IMG/VR virus record: IMGVR_UViG_3300017613_000358
Coordinates: 1-55,219 of that record
From: a virus
Strand: one strand, 5' to 3'
DNA length: 55,219 nt
Below, piece after piece: positions 53,287-55,219 of the stretch. The notes beneath the pieces were generated by a model. That model was not told the origin of the DNA. It saw nothing but the letters and a program-made list of their open reading frames with translations, and did no database searches. How positions within the stretch are numbered: position 1 is the stretch's first letter; every line of letters starts with the position of its first letter. A program made the translations under genes and the position numbers.

Positions 53287-55218
53287 CTAACTCATCCCCT
53301 CGTTACTGGACTTAAAACCTTTTATTCTATCTTTGGAACTGAACTCCAATATTCTATCCACCGACAAGAATATCCACTTACGCACACCAGGCACAATCGT
53401 CGTATCTATTGCGGCAACGTCAACTACTGATATGGACAAGCCATCATTCGCAGCAATTACAGCTACTAAATTCGCACTCTCTACTAATGATATATCGAGA
53501 GTATCTGTCCGCGCGAGGAAGAGTTGATTATTAACTGATTCGCCTAAGGCTATACTTAGGAGATCAGACCTCTGGAGAATAGACAAGAGATCAGATGCTT
53601 CAGCAACTGACAAACTCAAGAGATCAGTAGCAGAAACGGCAACTGTTATGTCTGTGGCACCTTCCGTCACACCAACATTTATTGTATCAACAGCATCAAG
53701 GGCGGCCAAGATATCAGCTTGCTCAGCAAAAGATATATCAATTGTATCAGAAGCAGCTGCATCACCAAATATTGAAAGTGCCTCAGTTAGAGAGACATTT
53801 AGGATGTCAGAGCGAGCTAAGAGAGCTGTGATCTCAGAAGCAGCTTCCACAATGCTAACTGTTATTGTGTCTGTCCCTGCCTTAGCAACAATATCACCAG
53901 CTATTTCAGAAGCCTCAACTAGTGAAACAGTAAGAGTATCCGTCCTAGCAATAGTTACTAGAATAGACGCTAGCTCAGTTAGAGATATATTGAGATTGTC
54001 TGTTCTATTTAGGAGGGAAAGAACAGAAGAAACAGTCTCAACTGTCGATATATCTAACTGATCTGTCGCTGAAACAGTAACACCTACACCAGCAGCTTCG
54101 GATATTGAAATCGAGAGGATATCCGTTACTGAAAGAGAGGCCAAAATATCTACATTTTCGCTTAGTGATACCGCTAGAGAATCAGTCCTTAATAGAATGC
54201 CTAAGATGTCAGGCGCACCCTCAGTTATCCCGACATTGAGAGAGTCAGAAGATGCAAGAGCTGCATAGAGTTCAAGTACGCTTTCCGTTAAACTTACACT
54301 TAAAGAATCAGAAGCTGATAGAATTACTGCAAGAGTGTCAACTACATCTGTTAGTGATAGAGAAAGAGTATCTGCCCGTGAGGAGCTAGATAAGATAGTG
54401 ACGAGTTCACTCAAGGAGATAGATAGAGAATCTACGCGATCTAGTTGAGCAATTATGTCAGGCGTACCTTCAGTGATCCCTACATTTACAGAGTCAGTGC
54501 GAATAAGGACAGCAGATAAGTCAGAAAGCGCGTCTACTAAAGAAACAGATAGGGAATCGGCACGATCTAATGCTGCTAAGAGATTGACAACTTCGCCTAC
54601 AGATACAGATATTGTGTCAGCGCGGGATAGTGTAACTAAGAGATCATCTGTTGCATCTGTTACTGAGACTGAGAGAGTATCGGAGCCAGCTTTCTCTGTA
54701 GGCCCTCCAGCCGCTGCCGTGTACTCGATATGGAGTTTCGGTGCAGCCACCCCAACATCTCTCGGCCAAAAATAACCATCGGCATCACCGTCATCATAGC
54801 CCAGGTAAACCATTGCCGCACCACTGGAGTAATCATAGGCGTCGATTAACTCCTGTATGACGGTTTTCAATTCCGGGCTATCTTTGTATGCGTTAATCCC
54901 TATGTCATCATCAGACCAATTGACATATGCCGTAGTCTTTGCTCTATCTGTAATATCGTTGGTCGTGGTTGAAAACGCAGCAGGAGCCGCCGCCTTTTCA
55001 AAATAGATGTCCACGTCTGGATCGTCATAACCAGCATTGTATGGATACCAGGATGTGTAAGCAGCATCTATTGTGGCACCGTCTGAGATTGTCACCTCAA
55101 ATCGAGCGGCGCCATGTTGTGACTTGTTATGCTTGACCCTCCCGTTGGTTGTGACTATTACCCCACCCGTTGATATTGTCTGATACGCATCGGCGGCATC
55201 GGCGGCCACATCATAATC
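53287..55218 (-). CDS. Virion protein with 21 tandem 20-residue repeats (N-terminus beyond window)
   Basis: At least 643 residues; the frame stays open to the window edge. The first ~185 residues resemble a DNRLRE-like domain (RFEVTISDGATIDAAYTSWY, HIEYTAA). Then about 21 repeats of 20 residues follow with consensus D-(S/T)-L-S-V-S-L-(T/V)-E-x(5)-L-x(4-5)-R-T/A, from SDTLSVSVTDA to DGLSISVVDVA. Three copies read NVGITEG or NVGVTEG instead. A short basic domain ends it (RKWIFLSVDRILEFSSKDRI). The alternating pattern suggests a beta-solenoid or fibre shaft. It may contact the host or decorate the capsid. Confidence 0.65.
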   Translation of the reverse strand, partial: DYDVAADAADAYQTISTGGVIVTTNGRVKHNKSQHGAARFEVTISDGATIDAAYTSWYPYNAGYDDPDVDIYFEKAAAPAAFSTTTNDITDRAKTTAYVNWSDDDIGINAYKDSPELKTVIQELIDAYDYSSGAAMVYLGYDDGDADGYFWPRDVGVAAPKLHIEYTAAAGGPTEKAGSDTLSVSVTDATDDLLVTLSRADTISVSVGEVVNLLAALDRADSLSVSLVDALSDLSAVLIRTDSVNVGITEGTPDIIAQLDRVDSLSISLSELVTILSSSSRADTLSLSLTDVVDTLAVILSASDSLSVSLTESVLELYAALASSDSLNVGITEGAPDILGILLRTDSLAVSLSENVDILASLSVTDILSISISEAAGVGVTVSATDQLDISTVETVSSVLSLLNRTDNLNISLTELASILVTIARTDTLTVSLVEASEIAGDIVAKAGTDTITVSIVEAASEITALLARSDILNVSLTEALSIFGDAAASDTIDISFAEQADILAALDAVDTINVGVTEGATDITVAVSATDLLSLSVAEASDLLSILQRSDLLSIALGESVNNQLFLARTDTLDISLVESANLVAVIAANDGLSISVVDVAAIDTTIVPGVRKWIFLSVDRILEFSSKDRIKGFKSSNEGMS

Positions 55219-55219
55219 C

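Noticed and set aside
53400-54700. CRISPR-like or other DNA repeat array in the right-end gene
   Set aside because: The 60-base periodicity comes from protein repeats with variable codons; there are no identical DNA repeats or unique spacers.

Overview
The window is part of the genome of a long non-contractile-tailed (siphovirus-like) double-stranded DNA phage, probably recovered from an environmental sample. It has no ribosomal or tRNA genes. It has a divergent two-block layout, short tightly packed genes with ATGA overlaps, and a recognisable head-neck-tail series. The host cannot be named from the sequence. Several promoter candidates are TTGACA-like with extended -10 boxes, which shows only that a housekeeping-type bacterial sigma factor is used. 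Terminase and portal are not visible. They should lie to the right of the window, upstream of the minus-strand structural genes.

Positions 1-24237 (+ strand) are the early and replication half. First come many small accessory genes, including zinc-knuckle, SWIM and membrane proteins. Then come a RecD2 helicase split into two separated genes, a sulfotransferase, an HNH/ribbon-helix-helix protein, a Cas4/RecB-like nuclease, a Sak4-like AAA ATPase with an SSB-like partner, a DUF4406 protein, a ParB-methyltransferase fusion, an AP2-HNH endonuclease, a uracil-DNA-glycosylase/DNA polymerase A fusion, and a DUF3987-type P-loop protein. Both the helicase and the polymerase carry inteins with LAGLIDADG-type endonuclease motifs, each placed in an active-site motif.

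Positions 24244-55219 (- strand, transcribed right to left) are the late half. In transcription order there is a repeat-rich virion protein, a FliA/SigD-like sigma factor, head proteins (XkdF/ChaB protease, jelly-roll-like protein, scaffold-like protein, DUF2190 decoration protein, major capsid), neck proteins, tail tube, G/GT tail chaperones with a likely -1 frameshift, tape measure, tail tip proteins and a 1706-residue fibre. A lysis-like cassette follows, and finally a proline/glycine-rich protein. The two halves converge with a 6-bp gap at 24238-24243.

The most interesting items are these. (1) The phage sigma factor has two matching bipartite sites with the sigma-28 geometry, TAA(T/G)-N15-TACGATAA, one of them directly after the sigma gene. 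(2) An AP2-HNH gene sits at the end of a late gene, and the original 3' end (26367-26405) survives behind it as a copy recoded at most codons. (3) A set of pseudoknotted RNA candidates fills the long intergenic spacers, and a short inverted-repeat motif occurs four times. (4) RecD2 is split at its domain border. (5) A SEC-C-like zinc knuckle sits inside the polymerase fingers region. The window is unusually rich in selfish DNA: two inteins, three HNH genes and one internally deleted HNH-AP2 remnant.
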